From Symbiodinium natans (taxonomy: Eukaryota; Sar; Dinophyceae; Suessiales; Symbiodiniaceae), in the NCBI GenBank assembly GCA_905221605.1, contig CAJNDS010002402.1, positions 126,001-190,000 on the forward strand: a stretch of 64,000 nt of DNA, given 5' to 3'. Each line of letters opens with the position of its first letter. The first letter of the stretch is position 1. The position numbers and the translations under genes were made by a program. Shown in pieces: positions 23,101-34,500 of the stretch. A model generated the notes under the pieces. The model searched no databases. It was not told the origin of the DNA and worked only from the letters and a program-made list of their open reading frames with translations.

Positions 23101-26100
23101 CAAACGCGTACTGCCAGTAGAGCCCACTCAGGAAGCAGCCACGAGGCACCAAAAACCTCCTCAACGAGTCGAGCAGAGTTCATGCAAGGAATCAGGGACA
23201 GGGTGATGCCGATGCAAAGCTGAGAACCCGCTGAGAATGAAGCCGGCCAGCGCCCATTTGCGGAGGAGATTCCGAACAACTTCAACTGGCCGTGGTACTC
23301 ATGTGGAGTAGGGCTTTCAAAGGCTTTCCCAATGTGCATTTCCGTGCTATGTGGGTGCATTTCGGTGCTTTCCCAGCGCTTTCCCCTTGCTTTCCCAGTG
23401 CTTTCCAGCGCTTCAGCCTGAGGTGGCGAATCAGCAGCATTCTGCGGAGATTCCAGGAGCTCCATCTTCGAATCGGCCAACGCAGGACCATGTCAGCGAT
23501 AAGCACTTGGGCCAGAATCATGCGAGCACAATCGAGCACATCATGAACCCAAGTCCTAGAAGCCCTGAACAGCAGGCCCATGCCATGCGTATGAGTTCTT
23601 CGTTTGGAAGCACGACTGACATGTCCTGGCTCACGCCGAGCTCTGCCATCTTGCGGATTGTCCGCTCAATGGAACCGCGGTTGTGAGATGCCACAAGCAC
23701 CTTCAAGTATCAAAAAGGCTCAAAAAGTGAATCCGATTTCATATGCAGAGCGGTTTCTTGTGGCCTCAGCCGGGGCACCACCCGGGCCCTGCAAGTCAAG
23801 CTAGGTTTTTCGACCCGCACCAACCAGCTCATGCCACTTACAACAACGCGCACTGCGGAGGGACCTCGCCAGGGTCTTCCCCGTGCTCCAAAATCAAATC
23901 AATAGACTGGTGAAAGTTCTCTTCGGTTTCCTCATAGCTTTCCTGAGTCTAAGATCCACATCGCCCTTCTTCAAGATGAACTTCTGCCACACAAACCCAG
24001 GATCAACCATCCTTTTACCTTCTCGCAATCCTGCACACAAGTGAGCTGCAGGCAGGGATCGCATATGGGAGACTCCAATCCGCGCTTGAGTGCCTTCTCG
24101 CGTTCTGAGACCATGTACCTGAAATTCCCGAAAGAGACTCCCAGATGCAGCTACGGAAACGTTCCCAACAGAAAGACACCTGAAACAGACCTACATTCCT
24201 CGTCAGGAACTGCGGAATGAATTGGGCAAAGCGACGCCCCTCGCACAAGCTTGGCTCCAAAGCGCCAGCCTTCTCGCCTGGCCAAGAACCCAGTCTAGCT
24301 CTCCCACGTTAAGTTCACATTCACCCAGACCTCCTGATTCGTTTTGACACGATCGTCCCTTTTCTTTCAAAGGTGCTACTGCCATGTCTGGCTCCCAAAA
24401 TCAGGTGACGTTGGCCCTCGCATTTTCATGTCATTTGAAGGGCCTACCAATATTTCAATATCTCAACATCTGGGTTTTCTTGAGCGAGACTCTGGGCCAC
24501 AGGACAGGTCAATCGGCTTTCCCAAGTCGAAGAACAGAACAGGCGCAGAGAATCCACGGTGCACAGGCGCCTGGATCTGTGCAGATCTCTCTGTACTCTC
24601 GTGGGCATGCCCTGACAGAGCTCGGCAAAAGATGGCAAAAGTGCCACTTGCAGGCCATTCCCGAACGATTGCAGATCAAGGACATTGTGCTGCAGGCTCT
24701 GCCTTCAGGTACGTCTGGTAGGTGTTGAAAACCTTGACAGGGATAAGAACCCTCCGTATGAAAGTCACATATGCTTGTTGCTAAAGTTCCTGCCCTCTAG
24801 TAGGTGCCAGGCAATCGGCAGATCACCAGAATTGTATATCCTGAGTTTCCGGGGTTCTTTTCGGGCTCGAAGACTGGCCGTGTTCGATGCACAGCAGCTG
24901 GACTCGAGCCAGAGCGTCCGTTGCATAAAGATGGTGATGTGGTCGATTGCGGGCTGGATATCAGTCCACTCTGCATCGATCCTAGGCTTGAGTTCTTGAT
25001 GATCCTTCGGCGCGACCACGAAGGAACACAGCTAGTTACTAGTTGCGAACCCAAGCGGCATCACCCGCACACCAAGTTCCTGCCAGGCTAGCTTACGACA
25101 CATCCACACTATTCAGCAGGATGTCGCCCCGGCTGCCCTACACAAGTGCAAAAAAAGTCATTGAAGAAAAAGTGCGATCTGTAAGAAGGCCCGACGCCCT
25201 TCTGGAGACCCCAAAGAAGGACCCAGAGGCAGCCTGAGCCAGGTCGAGGATGCCCTGGATTCGCTGCAGCATGTTGCCTGGGCTCTGGTTGTTTCTGCAA
25301 GCTGCAAGCTGGAGCAGCGGCAACTTCGTGGACGGGACGGTATAGCTGCAGCTCCTCCTCATTGAGCGCCGATTGGTACATCCGTCCTGAGAGCGGGAAC
25401 TGGAAGCTTGCACGACTATGCCACATGCACCAAGCAAGCCTCGGTGCTTGCACCCTCTGACAAGCTCATTGATCTCGGAGAGCTTGACACTCGATGACCA
25501 TTCCAAGTAACTGATCTGCCTGCGCGTGTCAAGGCCCAGATGAGCTACATCCCCTTCGCCGACCTTGGTCCTTAGCCCATGGCCCGTCTCCGTCGGCGTC
25601 CATCGCCTGGAACATGGATTTGAGCTCGGCCTGGCAGAGGTCTGAATTCTGCTAGAAATTGTATGCTTTATGCTTCTAGCTTCCCCAAGCTCAGGCATGG
25701 CTCCTCGGTCTTGCCCTCGAACATCTTGAACCAGCCCGTCTTGAAGGTCTCAAAGTCCATCTTGAAAGACCGGTCAATGGCCTCGAAGCTTAAGCCATGC
25801 ATCTCCAGCTAGAAAGAGCAAATGGCATGCAATGGTGACGCAAAAACTGGAAGCTTGAATTGAAACCAGGACTCGTAAAATGGCTCAGTGACCTCATCGT
25901 CGTGTGATAGTCTCTTGTACCTTGGAACTCCATCGCTACTGCCCGACTTCCATAGCCAGATCATTGTTCCTACTTCTGCCAAGCCACAATCGACAGATCT
26001 CCCCGAGACAGCTGGACATCCGCTCCAGCAACTGCGGATTCCTAGGCAGATGATCTCACGAGGAGGCTTTACCACGGCGCTCACGTGATCCTATGCAAAC

Positions 26101-27387
26101 AAGATTCCCCAAGCCAGACAGCTTTATTGCGGCAAAGCCATCTGGCGTTGCATCTTTGACCGCTCGTACAGCTGTTCGAAAGATCTTTGCGTTGGCATCA
26201 CACAGGGCCTGGCACCGTAGACGACATGGGCCTTTCACTCAACAATCCGTGGCAGACTCTGGGCTGTTGCCGATTTGTTTTGGGCCCTATAGCAATTTTG
26301 GCACGTTTCATGCATGTCCGCGTCTACCACGTCCTCCCTTGGCCTCATTCTTGTAGTCATAGGTGCGGCTGCTCATGGGTGCCCCGACGATCTCCTAAGT
26401 CAAGGGCACGCAGGTCACCAGCGTTGTTCTTTGAAGCATCCTGTTGATCTATTCTGCAAATTGCAAGTTGCAAGGTCCTGCTCACTGACTTCCTCTGTAG
26501 GCTTCACGATCTCGGGCAATTCGCCGTCTTTCGCTTCTGCCGCATAATCTAAGATCCCTCCTACCTCGGCAACTCTCGGCGAGCTCCGCACTATTCAGCA
26601 CGCTCACGATTTGGAAAACAACAGAGGTCTGCACGTTGTATTTGCGAAGCTCATGCATTCTCGGCACTATCTCCTGCAATGGTGGTTGGACAGGGAAAAC
26701 TTGTGTGTTCCTACATTGTACTACTTGTGCTGTGCATCAGTTTGTCAGCTACGCGTGCACTAACACGGCACATTGCAGCCGAGTCAGCCAGCTACACGTG
26801 GATATGATTCAGCTCGTATTCATAGCAAGTCAGTGCATGGCGGAGTAAACTACGCAAGACACCAACGCATGTTGCAGAGGGGGTTGAACAAGTGGCCGCG
26901 TCATGCGGGCAAGAGCATGCCAAACGGAAGAATCAGCCATGCGGCCTGGCTAGATTCTCCGGCACAGAAATGATCAAAGAAGGTCTTCCTGAGAAGAAGA
27001 TGCGTGAACCTTCACAGGGTGCCCGGGCGAGATTTCATAGCGTGGCATCAGCATCCCTGCATCTCCCCGCATTCAGCCTGGAGCCCAGGATCTTGATCGA
27101 GTAGTCATACAGTGTGTCACAGTGGCGCACGATAAGGCCAACGGCACATATCTGGAAAACACACCAGGCTCGAACAAGTTCCCCTTGGCTCCAACAGGAG
27201 CATGGTGGAAAAAGCTATGCTCTCAGCGTAACAGTCAAGCTACCTGTCCACCACAAACATGATTTACCCCTGATTCAGCACAGGCACACAGGCTTTTGGA
27301 CTCAAACGCCACAGAGGCATCAGTGAAATCATTTGCGATGCTCTTTGCCTTGGGCTCCTTGCCTCTCAGCGACTTCTCTCTGTTCAG
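20185..27387 (-). CDS. prodh: Proline dehydrogenase, 26-exon model (5' end open)
   Basis: Catalyses FAD-dependent oxidation of proline to pyrroline-5-carboxylate, normally at the mitochondrial inner membrane. Exons (minus): 27387-27294, 27243-27221, 27151-27066, 26988-26958, 26673-26635, 26564-26478, 26208-26108, 26041-25985, 25920-25887, 25808-25707, 25630-25584, 25519-25458, 25386-25339, 25277-25234, 25079-25060, 24981-24919, 24751-24703, 24611-24571, 24277-24236, 24118-24061, 23942-23865, 23700-23635, 20616-20564, 20480-20460, 20377-20311, 20247-20185. All phases agree. Family motifs in order: FFDHFCAG, GGILDYAAEA, PDGFAAIKLSGLGNPQ, an EF-hand loop (DADGDG), IDAEWTDIQPAIDHI, VFNTYQTYLK, GWRFGAKLVRGAYM, VLVASHN, GFGQLLGMADHL, YKYVPYGPV and YLIRRTQEN, whose Arg pair binds the substrate carboxylate in PutA. 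Stop is TAA. The targeting peptide and start codon were not found; exon 10 could end 3 nt later. Confidence 0.93.
20880..22921 (-). CDS. Rolling-stone-like multi-pass membrane protein (partial, inside prodh intron 22)
   Basis: Minus-strand exons encode successive hydrophobic spans: from 22921 (LRFLIYLTRWSFLLETLYIL), from 22684 (VQAMALLWNLTFPICILV, then FWTLINP), 21428-21328 (VMIFEHFLNMLLFCVEFVV, then HGVVLYV), from 21223 (YTVWTLIHYAAKIGV), ~21050-20995 (CPIYAVLDWHHPW) and ~20975-20890 (LVALVARTVIVIAFVAAL, then ARSR). The junction 21328/21223 is clear (donor GT, acceptor AG|G, in phase). The order of spans and the IY.VLDW motif resemble Rolling stone proteins of insects; the related FAR-17a/AIG1 family is an alternative. 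Function in protists is unknown. The N-terminal exon and several edges are unresolved. The whole set lies between prodh exons 22 and 23. Confidence 0.62.
23315..23412. repeat. Short GCTTTCCC(A)-rich minisatellite in prodh intron 22
   Basis: Repeated words GTGCTTTCCCAG, GCGCTTTCC and GTGCATTTC form an irregular array of about 100 bp. It is intronic and has no evident function. Confidence 0.6.
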
Positions 27388-28139
27388 CTACGTCCTGTTG
27401 TGTCAGCTTGACAACCTATGAACCCGAGGCAAGCACCCGCTGCCGTGCTTGCGGTGATGAAGCGCAACTGCCGCTGCGCTGGTGGAGCGCACACAGCACG
27501 TAGGCGGGCGCCCTGTCAAGGTAAGAGAGGCAGCCAGCCATTCTTCAGAACTCTTCCCCGGCTGCCCCATCAGTGCTCAGGCTGTGCGGGCGAGCAGCGG
27601 CCTCACGTCGCGCGCACGTCCCCGTTGCGCAGGGTGCATTGCGAGGTGTTTTGCAAGGTTTCTTGCAAAAAGATGCACGTGTGTACCTTCCCTAGGCTCT
27701 GCGCGAGCGAGCTAAAAACCCCTCAAGGATTTGGTGTACCCGAGTCCTGCACAGGAATCAAAGATGCAACGCAAATCTCAACCCAAGCTGGCTCATCTTG
27801 CCACAGGTCTTCGCAGCCACGTTCTCCGCCATGGACGTCGAAGTTTTCTGATTTGGGTTTCATTCCCCAAGCTGCATGCCAACACTCGGGGTTCTTACGT
27901 CCAGGGTAAAAGGAAATTAGATTGAGTGGCTCGCGCAGCACGAGCGAAACGCTGTTCCTCGAGCGGCGATCTTGGGCGCGAATTTCTCGGGGTCTTGGAA
28001 CATCGCAAATCGCATGCATTTGGCGTCGTGCATGGTGTCGAATCGCGCTCTCGCCTTGGTCCTGGGGTGTTGGATGGGTTCGCTGCTTGCGGCCAAATCC
28101 GAAATCACACTCTTACCTAAGCACCGTGCACATCGACGT
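27388..28139. other. Region upstream of prodh; start and 5' UTR expected here
   Basis: The in-frame stop at 27390-27388 bounds the first prodh exon that I can read, so the targeting peptide must come from exons upstream. I could not recognise them. No spliced-leader relic seen. Confidence 0.4.
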
Positions 28140-28475
28140 CGACATCCTCGTGACTGTCGCGGCTTTTCGAAGTTCAGGTTCGCGAAATACGACGTCTGGA
28201 CTCGCCAAATGCGAAACTGTCGATCTCGCGAAACTGTCATCGCTTTTGGACGTCTGGGTTCGCCAAAGGTGACACTGTCGTCGTTCTTGATGCTTTTGCA
28301 GGACATCGGGAGCTCTGGCTCGAAAACCGACTTCTTTTTGTTGTACAAACGTAGTACACCGAGGAGGTCCGGAGCTCTAGTGGCTTACTTGTGTAGTACA
28401 AAAGTAGTACGCCGAGGACGTCCGACTTTTGTAGTACAAACCCAATACGCGGAGGATGTCTAGAGCTCCAGTGGC
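28140..28475. repeat. Degenerate tandem repeats, same family as 0.36-0.72 kb
   Basis: 28150-28290 has ~75-bp units with words like TTCGCGAAA and GACGTCTGG. 28310-28470 has units with GTAGTACAAA, GCCGAGGACGTCC and GAGCTC, the reverse complement of the array near the left edge. Confidence 0.6.
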
Positions 28476-29590
28476 ATCGAAGTCTTTCTTTCGTGACCCA
28501 TGAAGTTCTCATGTCCCCATGCGGTCTCTCACTGTTTGGGGTCTGCAGTATGCTGGCATTGGTTTAACTGCAATGCGGCTTCTGGCTTGTAGCTTGCTCT
28601 GTTATGTGCATACCCGTGTCAAAGATATTTCGGCGAAGGGTAAGACTTGTGAAGCTACGTACCACATACCAGGCAACACAGCGAACCTTGCAAGCATCAC
28701 CAGCCAAAAAACGGAAGCGCAACAGCTTCCTTATACAAAGTATAAAGCACATTCAAGGACTCCGGCCTTCAGAAGGCTGGATCGAAGAGCCAAGCGAGGG
28801 GCCAAAAGCAGCATGTTGAAAGCGGGGAGCGCAGGAGGATCAAAGAGATGGAGAGGTTGGACTGCTGCCTAAATCTCGAATGTGCCTAACTCGGTTGGTG
28901 ATACACTGCACTGCAAGAAGCATTCTGAGCAGGCATCGCCAAATCTGTGCCAGGCTGTATGGCTGCAGTGTAATCTCAAATCCACAACGAGCCTGAATGC
29001 ACTGCTAGCCACCAATGATCAAAGGGACCTGGTGACGGTGTGGACCTGGATGTCGCACCTTTGCTGCATTTGAATAGCTGCATCAAAGTTCTCGAACACT
29101 GGGGAGCAAGCATCTTTGCCAGCAGCCCGAGCAGGAGCACTTAGTCCCCTGTAACTCTCATCGTTGTCAGACGCTAGCCTTTGCAAGAAGTTCGCTGGCC
29201 AGGGGCGGCCAAATCTACCTTGACCAAGTGAGCAAGCACACTTCTGTGATTTTGGCTATCTCAAGCTTCCTACACGTGTTGGCTCGAGCCAGAGCCAAGC
29301 TGCATGGGACGAGTCTACATAAAGTCACGATGCTTTGACACTACCTCCGCACATGCAGACATGAAGGTCCGTGCAGGCAGTTTAACCGAAGATCCTTCTT
29401 GGCTTTCCGGTTTTCCTTATGTACACAGCGCACCTACTTATGCGCTGACTCCCCTCTTGAAGCACCTCCTGGCCTCGAAAGATCTCGAAAAAGGGCTCAT
29501 TGGGCCCATTGAGGATCGTTCAGGCACGTCTGGAACGTCTCAGCCCATGTCCCTGGCATGAAGGCACAAAGCACATGTTCAGCGACAGCA
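28476..29590. other. Unassigned
   Basis: No recognised domain or array on either strand. Confidence 0.35.
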
Positions 29591-30250
29591 ATGCTACCCC
29601 GAGATGTCAAGTCTTGACGTTTCCCTGGACAGACCTCAAAAGTGCTTTGGCACGAACCCGGTGAGCCACAAAGGGAGTTTGAACCTCAGGAAAAAAGTGG
29701 ATATTCTGGCTTCCCTGGCAGCCCGAGCCGCAGCCACCAGGAGACGCACCACGCGGAGATGCAGCGGACGGGAGGGATGCAAGGATGCGCGGAGGAACGT
29801 GGGGTGGGATGCGTGGGGGACCGCGCGGACGCAAGGGACCTGGGGCGTGGCGCGAGGGACGCGAGAGGGACGCGAAAGACATTGGGGGTAGGTGGGGCAC
29901 GCGGAGTGACGCCAGGGAATCAGGTTGACGCTGGGGATGCGGGGCGAAACCGGGGACGAGAATGGAAGGCCATCGTGGGCGCGAGGGACGCGAAGGAGGC
30001 GAGGGACGCAGGTGGGGGACGGCGGTGTTACGGATGCTCCGGCCACCAGATGCTTTGGTACATTTATACAAGTAGGTGGATGCTCTGGATGCGCCGATAA
30101 CATACTGACAACATGCAATGGTGCGGGCATGGATGCTCTGGCCACTGGATGCAGGGGTAACATGGACTGGATGCCCCGGCATGGATGCCGCGGCCACCTG
30201 GAGGACGAGGGCAACACACAAGAGCGCAAATAAACGGTGGATGCGGGGGA
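29591..30250. repeat. GC-rich degenerate minisatellites
   Basis: 29740-30030 is built from GGGACGCG-like words (GAGGGACGCGA). 30040-30200 repeats GGATGCTCTGGCCAC. Purine bias on the plus strand leaves long open frames on both strands; the proline-rich minus frames are artefacts. Confidence 0.65.
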
Positions 30251-30699
30251 CGTGACAGGGTGGGATGTGGGGAGGGGTGGGATGCAATCTCTTCTGCTTT
30301 CATTCTGCTCTTGCATCCCAAGGGCACCTGAAGCTAGCCTGCAACCCTCGAGGAACCTTGCAACTTGCCATGATGAGATGCCCATTCCCAGTGCAGGGAA
30401 CGATTATTAATGTAGACGAGTGTATGAGGCATATGCTGATCGAACATGATGAAACAAGGCCGTGAGGCTGTCAAGGGTCCGCGCTGACGTGCTTGCAAAG
30501 CTTCCATGGGCCTGCAAAGAAGGCGACGGAAATCTACAGCTGACTCCACAACGACCTGAAAACATGACAAACTCGAACGACTGAAAGCCATAAACACAGT
30601 GGAGTGGAGAATTGATTGGGTACTTTTCTGTTTCGGTGTTTTGCTCTCTACTTGTTTTGGGGGAGAGGGACGGGGGGGGGCGCCTTGGATTCATTAGGA
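30251..30699. other. Unassigned
   Basis: Nothing recognised. Confidence 0.35.
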
Positions 30700-31500
30700 T
30701 AACCTCTCATTTCTGCACATATGAATAGAAAACCATTTTGTTCTCAACATCTCCATGGTCGTGGTCTTACACTATTTGGGCGCACCCCTTTTGCCCCAAA
30801 GTTTGCAGAAAGATACATCCAGGGTGCCCATTTAAAGAGAGCGGCGGTGCAGCCCCTCCCAGTTGCAAGCAGAATGATCCGAGGATTTGTGGGCCCGCAT
30901 CTCCCATCTGTGTCGGGCTTGGCGTTGCAAACCAGAATGATGCAGGCATGCCATCCTCCACTTCCAAAGAAAAACAAGGGGGACGGGGGCTTGGAGGAGA
31001 TGCAGCCCCCACCCCATTTGCCAAAGTGCCAACATCTCCAGTACATTTCACGTTTTGGATTGCGGCCTAAGCCGTTTGCAAAGCGAATGACGCAGCCTGC
31101 CCCCTCCACTTGCACAAAAGTGATCAGGGTGTGAAACTTGGTGGAGGTGGGGGGGGGGGGGCACCCCAGAATGAACGGGCCCACATGCCCTGCGTGCCCC
31201 CTCCATTGCAAAAAAGCATGACCCAGCATGTGCAACTTTGCAAAAGAACCGAGACGGGGAGTGGCAAACCCCCCAATCCGCGTTTTGGGTTGCAGCCCCA
31301 ACCGTTTGCAAACAGAATGATGCAGGTATGCCCCTCCACTTGCAATAACAAAGGTCAAGTACAGCTTTAAAGACATGAAGAGGAGGGGCAGACAAGGGGA
31401 CCAGCAGACGATCGGACTAGGGGACCAGCGGAGAAGGCAACCGCAGGACAATGAGACCAGAGGACCGGCAGAGCAGAGGACCAGCAGACCTGAGCACCGC
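30700..31500. repeat. Degenerate tandem repeats containing GTTTGCAAA...AGAATGATGCAGG
   Basis: Units of roughly 100-250 bp share a TTGCAAACAGAATGATGCAGG-like word, CATGCC and CCTCCACTTGCA. 31380-31490 has a shorter GGACCAGCAGA-type array. The 270-codon minus frame at 30744-31556 is open only because the repeat lacks stops in that frame; it shows no domain. Confidence 0.6.
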
Positions 31501-34500
31501 TGGAGCACAAAAACAAAGGTCCACAAGAAGTGTGCCCAAATCAATAGGTCCTCCATTGCAAAAACCGCGGAGTTTTATGGCACGTATGGCACTCGAGAAA
31601 CCGAAGAAATGCCAGCACAAGCTGCAGCAGGCTTGGTGCCAAGCTGCTTAGCGTCGCCCTCAAGACGAGGAAGCCCTGCCGGATGAGGGAGGGCAATGGT
31701 AATGCTGCCCTGAATGGACCATCTAGTATGTTTGGGTTCATGAAGACATACCCCATCGGAAGAACCTCCGTAGATTTTCGGAGGCAGCTCTTCGAACGCC
31801 ATCTGCAAGCACCAAGCTCATGCGAACAAACTCATCATATCTCATCATAGCTCATCACAGCTCATTCTTGCTCATCGCCCGGACTACTTCCTCAAGAGAC
31901 AAGATTCGTTGCCTGGCTGGGGCGGAAGTCGTGCACCACGACGGTGCCATCATTTTTCACCTAACTCAGAGCGTTAGCTAAAAGTCTACTACACAGCCTG
32001 TCGCAGCGTTCTCCACACAGCTCACCTAAGAGTTAAGAGCGGCACCTGCAAAGCTATCCTCAGATCAGGCGCAGCGCACTCCAAGATCTCAACAAGTTGC
32101 TCGTCACCCTTGCAACTCATTCCTTTGTTTGCAGATAAGCCGCCATTCTTCAAACTTGGTGTGCTTGGCAGGCGGGAAAAACACTTTTTTCCTCAAGACC
32201 ACAGCACTACAATGAAGTGCAAATGTCAGAGGGTTCACATGGGTTTCAAAAGGCCGAGGGGTTGAACATGTGGCAAAGCACCTGCATCGGACTAAACAGC
32301 GAGAAATCTGAGAGCGAAGTAGCGCGACCTAGCACGCAGTAACCCCACAACCACTTCATCCTTGCCATCCTCAGCCAACGACTGAAGTGAGCTTGAACGA
32401 TAGACACTCAGCGACTCCTGCAGGCACGGAATGTCACAGATGTGGGCGCCGCGGTCATGGCCCATGCAAAATCTGAGAACGAGATAAATGAGATGAGTTC
32501 ACATGATATCAAGGCCTGGCCCGACTTGTGAAAGGAGCAAATGTTCAAAAAATTCCTGCAAGCGCAGGAGGCTTCCACACTTGTGACTTGCCAGCAGGTT
32601 GCCTAATCAACGCAACCGTCTAAGTGAGTTCTCTGCCTGTAAGAAGCGAAATACGTGTCGACGTCGGGAATGCTGAGCCTAGCTCTTTAGAGATGCCACT
32701 CCGTATGCACGGGAGCTGCAAATGCCGAGTTCCCTGCGTCTTGATCAAGCGACAGTTTGATTGAAGCTCTCTGTACAGAAAGCGCCTGCACGAACAAATG
32801 TAGTGGGCTCACGGTGACAGTTGCGGTAGAGCTGCTAGAGCTGAGCATCGCTCAGTAACGCATCTCCACTCAGATGCGCCGCAGCTGCAGAAGCCTCGGG
32901 GGCCCGGGGGGGGGGCTGAGGCAGCCAACAACAGAAGCTCAAGCGACTTCGGGATGCTGGCCAAATCGAGCACCGCTGTGAGGGCTGTTGCATTCGGCGC
33001 CTGAAACGTGTCCAAAAGCTTGTCTGGCAGCTTGAACGCGGAATCTTGCTGGGGCTTGAGCAGGAAAAGCAGCGCCTCACATGGACATTGACTTCTGAAC
33101 ATTGGCATGCGGCGAACAGCGCCTTGAGGAGCAAATCGAGCCCCGGCGGGTAGACGTGACGTTACAGAAGCCTGATAAGCTCGAACATGTGTGATCAGAA
33201 ACAATCATGCGCAGCGCTCTCTCACAAAGCACCCTTCATAGGCGTGAATCACATCGGCGGAGATGAGAAAGAGCTTTGGCAAGACTGAAGCACTTCAGAA
33301 AAGAGAGTCGCAGACACCTCTGTCACCCCAAGGCGGAATACTGTCAGGGCAGTCGCACGGACAAGAAGGAAAAGCAGTATGATCTGAGGCGAGCTGTAGC
33401 CGCGAAGCCGAAAAAAAACGTCAGCATTTTTTTTCTGTCAGCACGCAAGCAGACCCTAAACCCATCCTACAAGTTGCACAGCACAATTTCCTTCCCGTGG
33501 TTTCAAGCCCATTCGTCTTGGCACCTTCTTCGTCTCATCACCACTGCCACCCAATATCATGCCGCCACACAGATATCATTCTATTTGGGGCTCGCCATGG
33601 CTCGCCCACTAACAGGGGAACCGCTCGAGACTCTCAGCGTGGTCAGAGGAAAAAGCCCCGCCTCTCGCTGATGCTTTCCTGCAAGAAACAATAAAGCCAC
33701 ATTGCGGGCAGCACTCTCTTAGGTACACATCGTCCTTCACGCCGTTGTGCTTCAAGGCCTTAACAGTCTTAACACGGATGTCCAATACTCACGCAATCAA
33801 CTTGCCATCTGCTCGGCGTAATCTCTGCTTTAGGTGCTCCACTTGCGATGGATTGGCCCTCCACCTGTCGCAGATGCACCGTTAGGAAGATTGCTGCTCT
33901 TCAGGGTGCAACACTGACCTCGAAATCTGGATGTAGCCAGAGCTTCCAGAAGAAGAGGTCCAGACCTCAGATCAGTCTCAGGATTGTTTTGAGCCATCTG
34001 CAAACATTTGACACAAAGTGCCAGGCGATTAGCAGGGATGTTGTCCTGGATAACGATGAGGAAATCCTCGGGAGAAGGCAAAGCATACCACAGCAGCATA
34101 CCATGTCATACCATGTCAATACCCTTCCGAGAAGAGGAGAGAAGGTGGAGACGAGCGGGCCGGGGCATGCCAAGGATGCCAAGGATGCCAAGAAAGAAAT
34201 GCCCCAGGAGAAGAGGACCCAGGGGAAAAGGGTAAGGGCCTGGGTCAGAACCAGGTCGAAAGGCTCCTGGCAGAGCTCTCTCCGAGCAGATGCGCTCTGC
34301 CATTCAAGCCGGACCCTGGCGCCTCACAACCACTGTAGAAGCGGAAGATGGGCGAAAAGTCAGCTTTGGAGTCCCACAGAGTTACCACTGACCTGCAGCA
34401 CATGCAAACCGAAAAACCTCGCTTTGCACAACTCACCTGCATGGTTGTGAATTTTGGTGTCAGTGCGATCACGCAGATGTACTGACTTGCAACACTCAGA

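Noticed and set aside
29607-30385. 226- and 249-codon minus-strand frames rich in Pro/Ser/Arg
   Set aside because: They overlap each other within a GC-rich minisatellite and lack any domain.
30744-31556. 270-codon minus-strand open frame
   Set aside because: Follows the degenerate tandem repeat, with no domain and repeated peptide blocks.
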